Of a DNA stretch of 42,352 nt, positions 19,783 through 30,184 are shown piece after piece. A model generated the notes under the pieces. The model was not told the origin of the DNA. It saw only the letters and a list, made by a program, of their open reading frames with translations, and made no database searches. How positions within the stretch are numbered: position 1 is the stretch's first letter; the number at the start of each line of letters is the position of its first letter. The translations under genes were made by a program, and so were the position numbers. The stretch lies in the IMG/VR virus record IMGVR_UViG_3300030116_002717, positions 1,773-44,124 of that record; one strand, given 5' to 3'. Source of the DNA: a virus.

Positions 19783-20766
19783 ATGGGAATATTAACTGAA
19801 AATCCAAGCGCATATTACGATCCTAATGGCGTAAGTAGTGAGCATAGGTATGGTTTATATAGATATATAAAACTAGATGATTTTGTTGAAAGTTTTATGG
19901 CTACGTATGTAGGTGAAAACAAATTATGCAGAAACACCTACGTTAACGATGTGTTATATCACTCTAGGCGAGCTATACAAGAGCTATCATTTGACACTTT
20001 TACTTGTACTCAGTCTGTTGAGTTTACAGTTCCTTCTACGTTAGTTTTTGTTATGCCTATTAACTACGTTAATTATGTTAGCTTAGGTTGGAGTGATTCT
20101 AATGGAACTATAAGGAGAATATATCCTACTAGCAAGTCTTCAAATCCGTTTGTGCCAAGCGCTACTATACAGCCTCATGGAGGTTTAGAAGAAGGCGATA
20201 CTGCTGGATATAATCCTGAAATACCAGCTAGTGATCTTAGCGGGGTAGGTAGTGCGGCTCATGATTCTGATAGTAACTTTACGTCTACTACTGCAGAAAA
20301 TTTTAAAAACAATAACGACGTTGGGTTAGATTTAGGTAATCTTGATGCTGATGAGTTTGACAATGTTTACGGTAATATAACAGGTCAAAGATACGGACTA
20401 GATCCTCAATATGCCCAAGCTAATGGATCATTTTTTATAGACGATAGATTAGGTAAGTTTCATTTTAGCTCTAACTTAAGCGGTAAAACAATGGTGTTAA
20501 AATACATTAGTGATGGTATACCTGCTGATAGCACTGATTTAAATATTACAGACACTCAGATACCTAAGCTTGCTGAAGAAGCTATGATCAAACACACTTT
20601 GTATGGTATATTATCTTCACGTATAGACACACCTCCTGCAACACTAGCTTTGCTTAAAAAAGAAAGATTTGCAGAAACTAGAAAAGCTAAGCTTAGGCTT
20701 TCAAATATTAAGCTAGAAGAATTAACTCAAGTACTTAGAGGAGCCTCTAAAATAATTAAGCATTAA
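19783..20766 (+). CDS. Ring or tail-tube-like connector protein, 327 aa
   Basis: Recognisable blocks include YIKLDDFVESFMATYVGENK, DVLYHSRRAIQELSFDTF and FVMPINYVNYVSLGWSDSNG with TIRRIYPTSKSSNPF. Together these match a connector family I associate with crAss-like phages and related marine podoviruses. The central part (PHGGLEEGDTAGYNP onward) is variable and acidic; the C-terminus is helical and basic. It lies four bases after the preceding connector gene and three before the giant tail-hub gene, so the three are one translational block. It probably forms a ring below the portal. Confidence 0.7.
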   Translation: MGILTENPSAYYDPNGVSSEHRYGLYRYIKLDDFVESFMATYVGENKLCRNTYVNDVLYHSRRAIQELSFDTFTCTQSVEFTVPSTLVFVMPINYVNYVSLGWSDSNGTIRRIYPTSKSSNPFVPSATIQPHGGLEEGDTAGYNPEIPASDLSGVGSAAHDSDSNFTSTTAENFKNNNDVGLDLGNLDADEFDNVYGNITGQRYGLDPQYAQANGSFFIDDRLGKFHFSSNLSGKTMVLKYISDGIPADSTDLNITDTQIPKLAEEAMIKHTLYGILSSRIDTPPATLALLKKERFAETRKAKLRLSNIKLEELTQVLRGASKIIKH

Positions 20767-20769
20767 CAC

Positions 20770-23700
20770 ATGGCAGAGTTGAAGAGAAACTTCTCGCAAG
20801 CTAAGATGAACAAAGACCTTGATGAAAGGTTAGTTCCTCAAGGCCAATATAGAGAAGCAACTAATGTACAAGTAGCTACGTCTGATGCTTCAGATGTAGG
20901 AGCTTTACAAACATTACTAGGTAATGAAAAGCACAACGCTATGGCTAGCATTGCGACTGGTGTATATAATATACCAGACACAGCCACAGTAGTTGGAGCA
21001 GTTGCTGCTGCTAATATAGATAAAGTATATTACTTAATATCTGCAGGAGATCGCAATGATAATAACAATTTATTAGATACTCAAAAAGATTACATCTTAG
21101 AGTACGACACTATATACAAAACAATTAAATACGTTTTTGTAGATATATTTAGTGTTAAAACTACTGTGCAAGCAACTGTTGGTTCTAGTAATACTTTCTT
21201 TATTGACTTAGGAGCTGGTGGTGGTAGCGTTAATACTACAGGTATTAGAGTAGGTATGTCGATTATTTCTGATGCTCAGAACTACGGACAAATAAGTGAA
21301 GTTACTGTTTCAGCAATAAACTATGTAGATAACAAATGGCAGATTACGGTAGATAATCCTAATGCTACTGGTGTTAGCTTCACTGCAGGCGATGATGTTT
21401 CTTTTAAATCTAAAAGAGTATTAAACTATTCTAAGAACAGAATTATAACTGGTATTAATATACTAGATGATTTCTTGTTTTGGACAGATAATTTTTCTGA
21501 GCCAAAGAAGATAAATATAAAAAGATGTATTAAAGGTACTGGTGGCACTACAGCTTTAAATACTGTAGTTACAGATACATTTATCGGTGATACAGACAAT
21601 TTCCAAACTAGACTAGTAATAAACGCTACAGACATAGCCACTGATTTAAACGTAGCTACTAACATGGCCGGTACACAGCCTGTGTTTATGGAAGAAGATC
21701 ATGTAACAGTAATACGTAAAGCTCCAACGCAGCCGTTAGAGTTAGAAATGTCTAGAACTTTATTCGCAAGACTAGACGCTAATGGCAATAGCCACGCGCA
21801 AGGAGAGCTACTTAATTTTAATTTCTTTGCTACAAATACATCTCAATCAATTGAGCCTGGCACTATATTAACTTTGCAAAACGAAGACGGCGAAGGTTTT
21901 GTAAACCCCGTTGATTTTAGAGTTGGTGATATAATTACTTTTACGCCTGAAGGTGGCGCGGTAACTGGTATTACATCTGAAGGATATACTGTAAGAGGAG
22001 AAGTAGTTACATCATCTGCAACAAGTCCTAATAACTTAGCTACAACAGGTATACAAATACAGATATTATCGCTAGCGCTAAGCGGTGTGCCTCAAGTTCC
22101 AACTAACTGGATTGTAGAGATAGAAGAGCCAGAGCCTTTATTTCAATTTAAGTTTCCAAGATTTTCTTATAGATATAAATATCAAGATGGCGAATATTCT
22201 GCTTTTGCTCCATTTACTCAAGTAGCTTTTTTACCTGATTTCTTTAGTTATGATCCTATCAAAGGGTATAACTTTGGTATGATAAATCAGATAAGAGGTT
22301 TAAAAGTAAAAGGATATTACTCTCAAGAAAACTGCATGCCTCAAGATGTAGTTGAAATAGATATACTATACAAGGAAACAAACGATCCTACAGTTTATAC
22401 AGTTAAAACTTTAAGACCTTCTGACGGCTCACCTGTTTGGCCATTACCTGCTGACGTAATAACTGGATCAAGAGGCGTGTTTGAAATAACAACTCCTGTA
22501 GTACACGCCGTGGTAGATTCTCTTCAACTTCTTAGAACTTCTGATGCAGTACCAAGAAAAGCATTAGCGCAAGAAGTTACTGCTAACAGAATAGTTTACG
22601 GTAACTATGTACAAAACTACGATATACTTGGAGATCCTTCACCAACCATTTCCGTTGTAAGTGAAGATATAAACGACAAGTACGCTAAGCCCTCGATGAA
22701 GTCTATGCGTACATACCAAGTAGGCGTAGTGTTTAGTGACGAGTACGGAAGAGAAACACCAGTACTAACTAGTAAAAATTCATCGGTAACAATACCTAAG
22801 AGTTCATCTACTAAACAGAATAGACTAGCTGCTCAGTTTGATTTTAATAACTCTAATATACATATACCAGACTGGGCAAAGTATTATTCTTTTTATATAA
22901 AAGAAACTAGTGAAGAGTATTATACTATGGTGATGGATAGATGGTATAATGCTGCTGATGGAAATATATGGTTATCATTTGCTTCTTCTGAAAGAAACAA
23001 AGTAGATGAAGAAACTTTTATTACACTAAAAAACAAACATGGTATAAATGCAGCTGTTACTGAGCCTGTAAGATATAAAATATTAGCTATATCTAATGAA
23101 GCTCCTGACTATATAAAAACTGAAAGAAAAAGCTTAGGTATAACTGATAGCTTTGCAACTACTGAGTTTTCAAATCCTCTTGGTAATGGCGAGTCTATGC
23201 TAAATGCTGATCACGTAGTTATAGATCAAAATGTTATAACTGCTGTATATGGCGTTGAAGCTAGCGAAAGACTAGATAAAATTGATACGTTAAAACTTAA
23301 GTTTTTTGGCGGTGAAGGTGATGTATCTGGCGAGTATGAAGTCACTAAAGTAAGTACTGTAGATGCAGGCATTAGATTTAATTTAAAAGAAAATTTAACA
23401 GAAGACACTGACTTTATAACGTTTGCAGCTGATGGCGCACTAAACGCTGGTTTAGGTATTAAAATAGAATTAGTCGAAGAAGAAGTAGAAAACAAACCCG
23501 AGTTTGACGGTAGATTTTTTGTAAAAATATATAAAGACTCACAGTTAGTAGATAACGTAATATTAACTACTGGTGGTGCTGATTTAGATACTATAGATAA
23601 TCAATGGGCTTTAGGTTATTTAAATAACAACGGCTATGTTAACGCGGGTACACTTAAAGCTTTATACGCAGGTGATTACTCAGCTACTCAATATGGTCAC

Positions 23701-26700
23701 CCATGTCCTACAAATCCTAAGTACACTAGGCACTCTAAGGTTATCTCATCTTTATTGTTCGGAAACAAAAATCACAGACACCCAACTGAACACACTTACA
23801 CTGGTCTTACAGAGTATTACTGGGATAACTCTGCTGCTTTTACCAGTACTGCTGAACTTAATGCATTAAGCCCTCTTCAAGGCTGGGGATCTAATTCTCC
23901 AGCAGGGTCTGGTGGTGCAAATAGTGGTAGCACGTCCTTTTTGTCAAGGTTCGCTCAAGATCCTGTAAGAACTTTAAATGGTAATCACGCATACAGCAGC
24001 GTGGTTCAAGAAAGATGGTGGACGTGGGCTGCTGAAGAAAGACTGTTTTTTATTGACGCGTGCACAGCTTATCACTGGACTGGTAGACCAAGTGGTGTAG
24101 GAGGTTCAGCTCCTTTTATAAATGCTCCACAAAACCAATACGATTATTTTTCTTACTCTGGGCTTTTATTTAATCCAAACCCTTTAGATGCGCCAGGCAA
24201 CGAGCAAGCTACTAATACAGATCTTGGAAGTACTATAGGATTTTATCCTCTTGTGAGCTTTAGCAGCATAGCAGGAAATCAAGAAGGCTACGGGTATGGC
24301 GATATGAGATTTGGTTTAGAGTATTATACTGCTAGTTATAATTTTATAGGTACTATGTTTGGACCTGATGATGATGACTGGATTGGCGCTAGTGTTGTAG
24401 GTGAACTTATAGGTCCAAACCAATATCAAGGAACAAATTACAATAGTGGTTTAGGAACAGCCAACAGTCTTGCGAACATTGGTTTTGGCGTTAGCGCAGG
24501 TGATTTAGAGCAAACTTTAGGTAGATTAATAGGTGGCGTAAGATACTCTGGTAATCAAAGACAGATGAGAGGTCAACCTAGTAGAGGCATATGGGATAAT
24601 CCTTATCAAGAAGATAGTTCTATAATGGACATATCTTGGACAGGTATGGGTTATGGGTTACAGCAATATCAAGGTCAAACTTACAATGCAACTGGTGAAC
24701 CTGAAGCGTATACAAATTACCCTGGTGGAGCATCTCCAACATTTGAAGATGTGTTTCAGAACGCGGGCGGAGTACCTTGTAGATTGCAAGATTTATCTTA
24801 CGATTCTATTGGAGTAGAGTCACCTAATAGCTATCAAAATGCTTGGCAGTTTATACAAGATTTAACGGCTATTGGAACTAAATTTAGATTTGAAAGAGAT
24901 CCAGACGAAACAGTTTATACAGTACTAGGATTTGCAAACGTAGACAACTACGGTTACAAAAATGATAGTACAGTGGACTGGACTGGTGAGCAGCCAGATC
25001 AAGATCACATAAGCGCTGAAACATATAGCGGATGGGACGGCAAAGGTCCATGGGAAAATACTGGTGAAAACGCTATAGGTACTAATGAACGTGAAGCTGA
25101 AGGCTGCTGGGGCATAAGAAACTACAGAACTCGATGGGACTCATATCAATACTATGGTAGTAATATGAGACAAAGATGGAGTATTGTAGTAACTCCAAAA
25201 ATTGGCAGCGGACCGTCAGGATACAACCCTACAACAGGTACTGATCCTAGTGTAGAAGGCTGTGATTTTGGAGGAGAAAATCACGTAAGAGCTCTTCCGC
25301 ATGATCTCACTAAAGATCATGATAAAATACTTATATTAACATCTAGCAACGTTGAAGATGATTCTTTAGAAGGTTTAGCTACAAGCGAGCCTGGAATATG
25401 GGAAACTGAGCCAAAGCAAGATGTTGACTTAGACATATACTATCAAGCAAGTCCGTTAATTCCTTTAAACTTAAATAAAGAAACTAATGAAGAACTTATA
25501 CCTTTAGGATCAAGTTTCAAATTATTTAATGGTACTGGATCTGCAGATGAACCTCAAGGTCAATCTCAAACGAACCACACGGTATCTGGCTGGGACGAAA
25601 GAACTTTCACTTACCTAAACTCAGACGATACAACTGGAGTACCTACTGGTGCTTTCTTATACGGAAACTTAACAAGTGCATTTACAGCGCCTTTAGCTAT
25701 TAAGTTTACTAAGTACGACTATTATGATATTGAGTTGCTACCAGAGAATAATACTAATGGTCAGTTTACTCCTGGTACAAGTATACAGCTACACGGTCCT
25801 GACGAGTTTTTTGATCAGTTTCAACCAAGGTTTCAGAGGCATATTTTAAACTGGCACAATTGCTATGCGTTTGGAAATGGCGTAGAATCAGATAGAATTA
25901 GAGATGATTTTAACGCGCCTCAGTTTGACAATGGCGTTAAAGCTTCTACCGTAACTGCTGAGCCTAGAATAAGAGAGGAGAGACGAGAGTATGGTATGAT
26001 ATACTCAGGTATATACAACTCTATAAATGGTTTAAATAATACAAATCAGTTTATAATTGCAGATAAAATAACTAAAGAAATTAATCCAACTCACGGCAGC
26101 ATACAAGGTTTAGAGTCAAGAGACACTAGGTTAATTATGTTCTGCGAAGATAAAATTCTTAGAGCTGTAACTAATAGAGACGCGTTATATAATGCAGACG
26201 GAAAACCTCAGTTAGTAGCTAGCAATGCTGTAATTGGTGATGTAACTCCTTACGAAGGTAATTACGGTGTAGCTACAAATCCTGAGTCTATATCTAAAAC
26301 TCCGTATAGAATATACTTTACAGACGCTGTAAGAGGTGAAGTTTTATCTTTGTCTAGTGAAGGCGTAAGATCTATTTCTAATTTAGGTATGCGAGATTAT
26401 TTTGCAGATTTATTTAGAGACGGTGTTGTAAAATCTATAGGTTCTTATGATGCTAGAAAGAAAGAGTATAACTTAACCATATGCAAAAAACCTTTATCTA
26501 ATTATACTCAAATAGCTTCTGACAAGACAACAATATCTTTTAGTGAGTTAGGTAATGGTTGGAGCAGCTTTAAATCTTACACTCCAGATTACGGTTTAAG
26601 TTTGAATAATGATTACTTCACTTTTTACAATGGACATATTTGGAAACATCATTCTGAAACATCGTATACGTACTCGGGTTTTAAGACTGGGGATTTAACA

Positions 26701-27429
26701 GCTCAGCTTGAAAATACTAGTGGATTATTTGTTGGCATGTTAATGTCTGGTAAAGGTGTTATTGACGGTAGTATTATATCTTCTATAAGTGGCAATATAA
26801 TTACATTAACTTCAGGTAACGGTACGTCTACTTGTTTCACTGATCCGCATATATCAGGAACACCTACTGTTAGCTTTACGTTTACAGTACCTAGAAACAA
26901 CTTTTACAATACTCAATATACTTCAGATGTAACGTTAGTATTTAACGATATGCCAGAAGTAGTAAAAAGCTTTACAGCTATAAACTACGAAGGTACAAAC
27001 GCTAGAGTTGATGAGTGGGACTTTCAGTCAGCTCAACTTTTAAACAATAATTACTCTTCAACAACTAATGGAGCTGCTAACGGTTTGGAAGCTACAAGTA
27101 ACATAAGTGACAACGAGTATTATAATATAGCTGAAAACAAAAGAGGTTGGTACGTTGACAGCTTTGTAACTAATCTACAAGAGTGTGATAACATATTTTT
27201 TGTAAACAAAGAAGATAAGTACTTTGGATATCCAGTTGGTACAAGCACTATCTTATCTAACTTAGATGAAAAAGAGTTTTCTGTACAAGGATTAGCTCAA
27301 GCCACAGGAATAACACACGCTGATACTACGTTTACATTACCGCTTACAATTACAGTTCAAAACAATATAAGTACTACATACGTCGGAGACGATGGCGAAG
27401 GTAGTATTTGGGATTCAACAGCAGATTAA
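20770..27429 (+). CDS. Tail stabilisation/hub (muzzle-like) protein, 2219 aa
   Basis: It starts MAELKRNFSQAKMNKDLDER, followed by LVPQGQYREATNVQVATSDA and GALQTLLGNEK. This N-terminus is characteristic of tail-stabilisation or muzzle proteins of crAss-like and related podoviruses, though at 2219 residues this one is very long. The body is beta-rich. A later block (NQFIIADKITKEINPTHGSI, EDKILRAVTNRDALYN, ISKTPYRIYFTDAVRGEVLS) looks like a beta-propeller-type repeat. Near residues 1971-2042 and 137-217 it carries a VGM...VSFTF module that recurs in the next protein. It forms the tip of a short tail and probably contacts the envelope. It ends one base before the fibre-like gene. Confidence 0.75.
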   Translation: MAELKRNFSQAKMNKDLDERLVPQGQYREATNVQVATSDASDVGALQTLLGNEKHNAMASIATGVYNIPDTATVVGAVAAANIDKVYYLISAGDRNDNNNLLDTQKDYILEYDTIYKTIKYVFVDIFSVKTTVQATVGSSNTFFIDLGAGGGSVNTTGIRVGMSIISDAQNYGQISEVTVSAINYVDNKWQITVDNPNATGVSFTAGDDVSFKSKRVLNYSKNRIITGINILDDFLFWTDNFSEPKKINIKRCIKGTGGTTALNTVVTDTFIGDTDNFQTRLVINATDIATDLNVATNMAGTQPVFMEEDHVTVIRKAPTQPLELEMSRTLFARLDANGNSHAQGELLNFNFFATNTSQSIEPGTILTLQNEDGEGFVNPVDFRVGDIITFTPEGGAVTGITSEGYTVRGEVVTSSATSPNNLATTGIQIQILSLALSGVPQVPTNWIVEIEEPEPLFQFKFPRFSYRYKYQDGEYSAFAPFTQVAFLPDFFSYDPIKGYNFGMINQIRGLKVKGYYSQENCMPQDVVEIDILYKETNDPTVYTVKTLRPSDGSPVWPLPADVITGSRGVFEITTPVVHAVVDSLQLLRTSDAVPRKALAQEVTANRIVYGNYVQNYDILGDPSPTISVVSEDINDKYAKPSMKSMRTYQVGVVFSDEYGRETPVLTSKNSSVTIPKSSSTKQNRLAAQFDFNNSNIHIPDWAKYYSFYIKETSEEYYTMVMDRWYNAADGNIWLSFASSERNKVDEETFITLKNKHGINAAVTEPVRYKILAISNEAPDYIKTERKSLGITDSFATTEFSNPLGNGESMLNADHVVIDQNVITAVYGVEASERLDKIDTLKLKFFGGEGDVSGEYEVTKVSTVDAGIRFNLKENLTEDTDFITFAADGALNAGLGIKIELVEEEVENKPEFDGRFFVKIYKDSQLVDNVILTTGGADLDTIDNQWALGYLNNNGYVNAGTLKALYAGDYSATQYGHPCPTNPKYTRHSKVISSLLFGNKNHRHPTEHTYTGLTEYYWDNSAAFTSTAELNALSPLQGWGSNSPAGSGGANSGSTSFLSRFAQDPVRTLNGNHAYSSVVQERWWTWAAEERLFFIDACTAYHWTGRPSGVGGSAPFINAPQNQYDYFSYSGLLFNPNPLDAPGNEQATNTDLGSTIGFYPLVSFSSIAGNQEGYGYGDMRFGLEYYTASYNFIGTMFGPDDDDWIGASVVGELIGPNQYQGTNYNSGLGTANSLANIGFGVSAGDLEQTLGRLIGGVRYSGNQRQMRGQPSRGIWDNPYQEDSSIMDISWTGMGYGLQQYQGQTYNATGEPEAYTNYPGGASPTFEDVFQNAGGVPCRLQDLSYDSIGVESPNSYQNAWQFIQDLTAIGTKFRFERDPDETVYTVLGFANVDNYGYKNDSTVDWTGEQPDQDHISAETYSGWDGKGPWENTGENAIGTNEREAEGCWGIRNYRTRWDSYQYYGSNMRQRWSIVVTPKIGSGPSGYNPTTGTDPSVEGCDFGGENHVRALPHDLTKDHDKILILTSSNVEDDSLEGLATSEPGIWETEPKQDVDLDIYYQASPLIPLNLNKETNEELIPLGSSFKLFNGTGSADEPQGQSQTNHTVSGWDERTFTYLNSDDTTGVPTGAFLYGNLTSAFTAPLAIKFTKYDYYDIELLPENNTNGQFTPGTSIQLHGPDEFFDQFQPRFQRHILNWHNCYAFGNGVESDRIRDDFNAPQFDNGVKASTVTAEPRIREERREYGMIYSGIYNSINGLNNTNQFIIADKITKEINPTHGSIQGLESRDTRLIMFCEDKILRAVTNRDALYNADGKPQLVASNAVIGDVTPYEGNYGVATNPESISKTPYRIYFTDAVRGEVLSLSSEGVRSISNLGMRDYFADLFRDGVVKSIGSYDARKKEYNLTICKKPLSNYTQIASDKTTISFSELGNGWSSFKSYTPDYGLSLNNDYFTFYNGHIWKHHSETSYTYSGFKTGDLTAQLENTSGLFVGMLMSGKGVIDGSIISSISGNIITLTSGNGTSTCFTDPHISGTPTVSFTFTVPRNNFYNTQYTSDVTLVFNDMPEVVKSFTAINYEGTNARVDEWDFQSAQLLNNNYSSTTNGAANGLEATSNISDNEYYNIAENKRGWYVDSFVTNLQECDNIFFVNKEDKYFGYPVGTSTILSNLDEKEFSVQGLAQATGITHADTTFTLPLTITVQNNISTTYVGDDGEGSIWDSTAD

Positions 27430-27430
27430 T

Positions 27431-29761
27431 ATGGCACAATACTGGACAGTTACACAAGGAACTACAAACGTTACGTCTAATACTATTGTTGGAGACGATG
27501 TAGTCGTAAACCTTACAATACAAAATAATCCTGATGGCAACTATATATTAGTTGCAGAAAACTTTAAAATACAATTAGCTAATCAAACTGGAAGCACAAA
27601 CGAGTGGGTTGGAGGTAATGTTGATGAGTTTGTAGAAAAAGTAACATTCAGTACTAATAGTGATAATACTGTTAACGCAGCTGTTAAGCTTAAGCAAGAA
27701 GCACTTTTTCAAGAAGACACTACATTATTTGTAGATATAGATCAAATTGATGTGCCTCTTCAAGATAATAATAGGCAAGCGTGTCTTAAAACAAGTTGGG
27801 CTTTTGATATTGGAGACTCAGACCCTAGTAATGCAGGTGCTTTATATGGTTGGGAAGTCCATGATGTAGACGGTGGCAATATAGTAGAAACTGAATTAAA
27901 CGCTGGTAGCGCTTCAGTTCCTGTATTTTTTAAACACTCTGGCTCTGTTGCTGATGGAGAGCAAAGTCTTATAGCTGATATAACTTTTACTAGGTTAAAC
28001 AACGCCTTTTTTTTAGGTAACGACGAGTCTGAGACAGCTCCTTATGTTATATGGACTATGGTTAACCAAACAGGTTATGGGCAAAATTACGTTGAAGAAT
28101 TTACGTACACTACAGGAAACTTAAGTAGCACTGATACAACTCAAGTAATAACTTCTTTCAATGTTAAGATAAAGTATACTCCACCAGAAGAAATAGATTA
28201 TAATGATGAAGCTAGTTTTTGCTCGCTTCAACATATGGCCATAATAAAGTTTAACATACAAGCTGAATCATCTGGGATAATAGAAAACCAAATAAAAAGT
28301 GTAGATGTAACTGAAAGCTACTCTAGCGACGCGCCGACAGCTACTGTCATAGTTAGAGGCTCACCTAATACTGATTATAATATATCTGTTACTAAAACTG
28401 AAAACGAAAACTCTTCCGTAGCTGATAGCATAAGGCCTTTTTATAATTTTCATGATGGTTATTTTGGAAGCTTAAACGTTAACAAAACATTCAACACAGG
28501 ATCTTTAGGTAAATCTATACATACTATAAATTTGCCTGAAGCTACTACTAACACTAAATTTGACGTGCAAGTTTTACCAGTACCTGGAACTACTATAGCT
28601 TCTTCTGTTGGTAAAAAATCACTTGTTAAATTAGGTCCTAATTTAGCTGTTATTGATTATACAGCGTCAGGAGGTTTCACAAGTTCTAACTTTGGTGATA
28701 CAAGTTCTTCGACCACAACTACTTCAATTAAAAGAAAAAAATTATCAAAGACAGAACAAACTTTAAGCGCTGGCACGCCTGTTGTGCAAGTTAAAAACAT
28801 AGGCGCAGTAGCAACTTCTAATAAAATTATTGTTGAAGACTCTTCGAGGCTATCACCTGGTATGTTTGTATTTTCTCCGTTTACACAGTTTGATGCTGGT
28901 GGTAGTCATGGTATACCTCACAATACTAAAATTCAATCTATAAGAGGAAATCATATCGTACTAACACAGACTATTAGAGAATCTGCAGATCAAGAGCTTT
29001 TAAGCTTTGTTGCTAATAACTCTGATATAGTTCCTTTTGATTTTGATGTACCTAAAAAGTTTGTTCAACAAGTAACTAGCGGTACTACGTCTAGTAAGAA
29101 TTATGTAGATTTAGTAAGCTCTACAGGCATTGTAAACGGTATGACGGTTTTTGGAACTGGAATATCAGGTACTGTTAAAGTTACAGATGCAACAGGCGGT
29201 GGTACGCCTAATAGAGTTACTATAGACTCAACCCAAAGTGTTAGCGGTGGTGTTACTTTAACTTTTGCTTTTACGTACTCTGTAACAGCGGATAATATAG
29301 AAAATACTAAAACAGCTATAAGTGGTATTGATTCTAGTTTAGAAAAAATTTGCGACGCAGCTACTAACTCTACTACTCTTGTGCTAGATTCTACGCAGAC
29401 AGCTAGAGGCTTAGTAGAAGGTATGACATTAACTAAAACAACTGGAATACCTAGAAATACTACAATAAGTTCTATAAATTATTCTACTAGAACATTAACA
29501 CTTAACAACCCTGTTACAGTACAAGACAATGATTTTGTAGAGTTTACGGTTGAAGGTGTTAATGAAAACAGAGATAACTACTTCGTTAGTAATCTTGCTG
29601 GGTTTGGAGGAGACATAGAGCTTCTTCATTGCCAAATAGATCCTAGAGACGGTGAGTTAACTAGCGCAATGGACTTGTCTGGCTATTTGAAAGTAAACAG
29701 CGTGTCTTCAGCAAGATTAGTTTTACATTTAGACGATTTAGTAACAGTAACAAATTCATAA
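27431..29761 (+). CDS. Fibre- or appendage-like protein with three GM repeats, 776 aa
   Basis: I chose the ATG at 27431 (MAQYWTVTQGTTNVTSNTIV), one base after the hub stop. An upstream in-frame ATG at 27392 would lie inside the hub gene. The chain is Thr/Ser/Asn-rich and beta-rich. The C-terminal third holds three tandem modules, each with a GM core and a closing strand: SRLSPGMFVF...VLTQ (residues ~450-527), STGIVNGMTVFGTGISGT...LTFAF (~546-614) and GLVEGMTLTKTTGIPRNT...VEF (~637-709). Such modules are common in phage fibres and adhesins. Host-surface binding is the likely role. Confidence 0.7.
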   Translation: MAQYWTVTQGTTNVTSNTIVGDDVVVNLTIQNNPDGNYILVAENFKIQLANQTGSTNEWVGGNVDEFVEKVTFSTNSDNTVNAAVKLKQEALFQEDTTLFVDIDQIDVPLQDNNRQACLKTSWAFDIGDSDPSNAGALYGWEVHDVDGGNIVETELNAGSASVPVFFKHSGSVADGEQSLIADITFTRLNNAFFLGNDESETAPYVIWTMVNQTGYGQNYVEEFTYTTGNLSSTDTTQVITSFNVKIKYTPPEEIDYNDEASFCSLQHMAIIKFNIQAESSGIIENQIKSVDVTESYSSDAPTATVIVRGSPNTDYNISVTKTENENSSVADSIRPFYNFHDGYFGSLNVNKTFNTGSLGKSIHTINLPEATTNTKFDVQVLPVPGTTIASSVGKKSLVKLGPNLAVIDYTASGGFTSSNFGDTSSSTTTTSIKRKKLSKTEQTLSAGTPVVQVKNIGAVATSNKIIVEDSSRLSPGMFVFSPFTQFDAGGSHGIPHNTKIQSIRGNHIVLTQTIRESADQELLSFVANNSDIVPFDFDVPKKFVQQVTSGTTSSKNYVDLVSSTGIVNGMTVFGTGISGTVKVTDATGGGTPNRVTIDSTQSVSGGVTLTFAFTYSVTADNIENTKTAISGIDSSLEKICDAATNSTTLVLDSTQTARGLVEGMTLTKTTGIPRNTTISSINYSTRTLTLNNPVTVQDNDFVEFTVEGVNENRDNYFVSNLAGFGGDIELLHCQIDPRDGELTSAMDLSGYLKVNSVSSARLVLHLDDLVTVTNS

Positions 29762-29763
29762 CT

Positions 29764-30135
29764 ATGCCAGCAATAACAATAACATTTGGAGTTCCATTAA
29801 ACGTATCTTGCCAAGTTGGTGACACTGCTTATTTCGTAGAAACTAGTAGCGACGGTGGGTTTAATATTAACAACAATCAAGTTACAGAAATAGGTCAGAT
29901 CAGACAGATCACGCCTTTTAATGGTACTCAATCCAGTATAGTGTGCCATAATAACGACACACTACCAGGTAGCTTTAGCAACTCGCCAGCTAAGTTTATA
30001 TTATTTAGCAAAGATAATAAAGCTAATATGAGCTCTGTGTTAGGATATCATGCTACTGTTAAGTTTACTAACAACTCTATGTCTGAAGCAGAGCTTTTTA
30101 GCGTAGGTCTAGAAGCTGTTGAAAGTAGTAAATAA
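29764..30135 (+). CDS. Small beta-rich tail-region protein, 123 aa
   Basis: It begins MPAITITFGVPLNVSCQVGD. It is beta-rich with two Cys (SCQVGD and IVCHNND) and a final strand pair (YHATVKFTNN, AELFSVGLEAVESSK). No family is recognised. It lies two bases after the fibre-like gene, so it may cap, chaperone or attach that fibre. A 49-base A/T-rich gap follows before the ejection genes, marking a likely module boundary. Confidence 0.6.
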   Translation: MPAITITFGVPLNVSCQVGDTAYFVETSSDGGFNINNNQVTEIGQIRQITPFNGTQSSIVCHNNDTLPGSFSNSPAKFILFSKDNKANMSSVLGYHATVKFTNNSMSEAELFSVGLEAVESSK

Positions 30136-30184
30136 GAAGCAAAAAGTGTAACTATATATAAATGACTATAATAATTAAATAGAT

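Noticed and set aside
27392-27430. Upstream start for the fibre-like gene
   Set aside because: It lies within the hub gene; the ATG at 27431 follows the hub stop by one base, like other junctions here.
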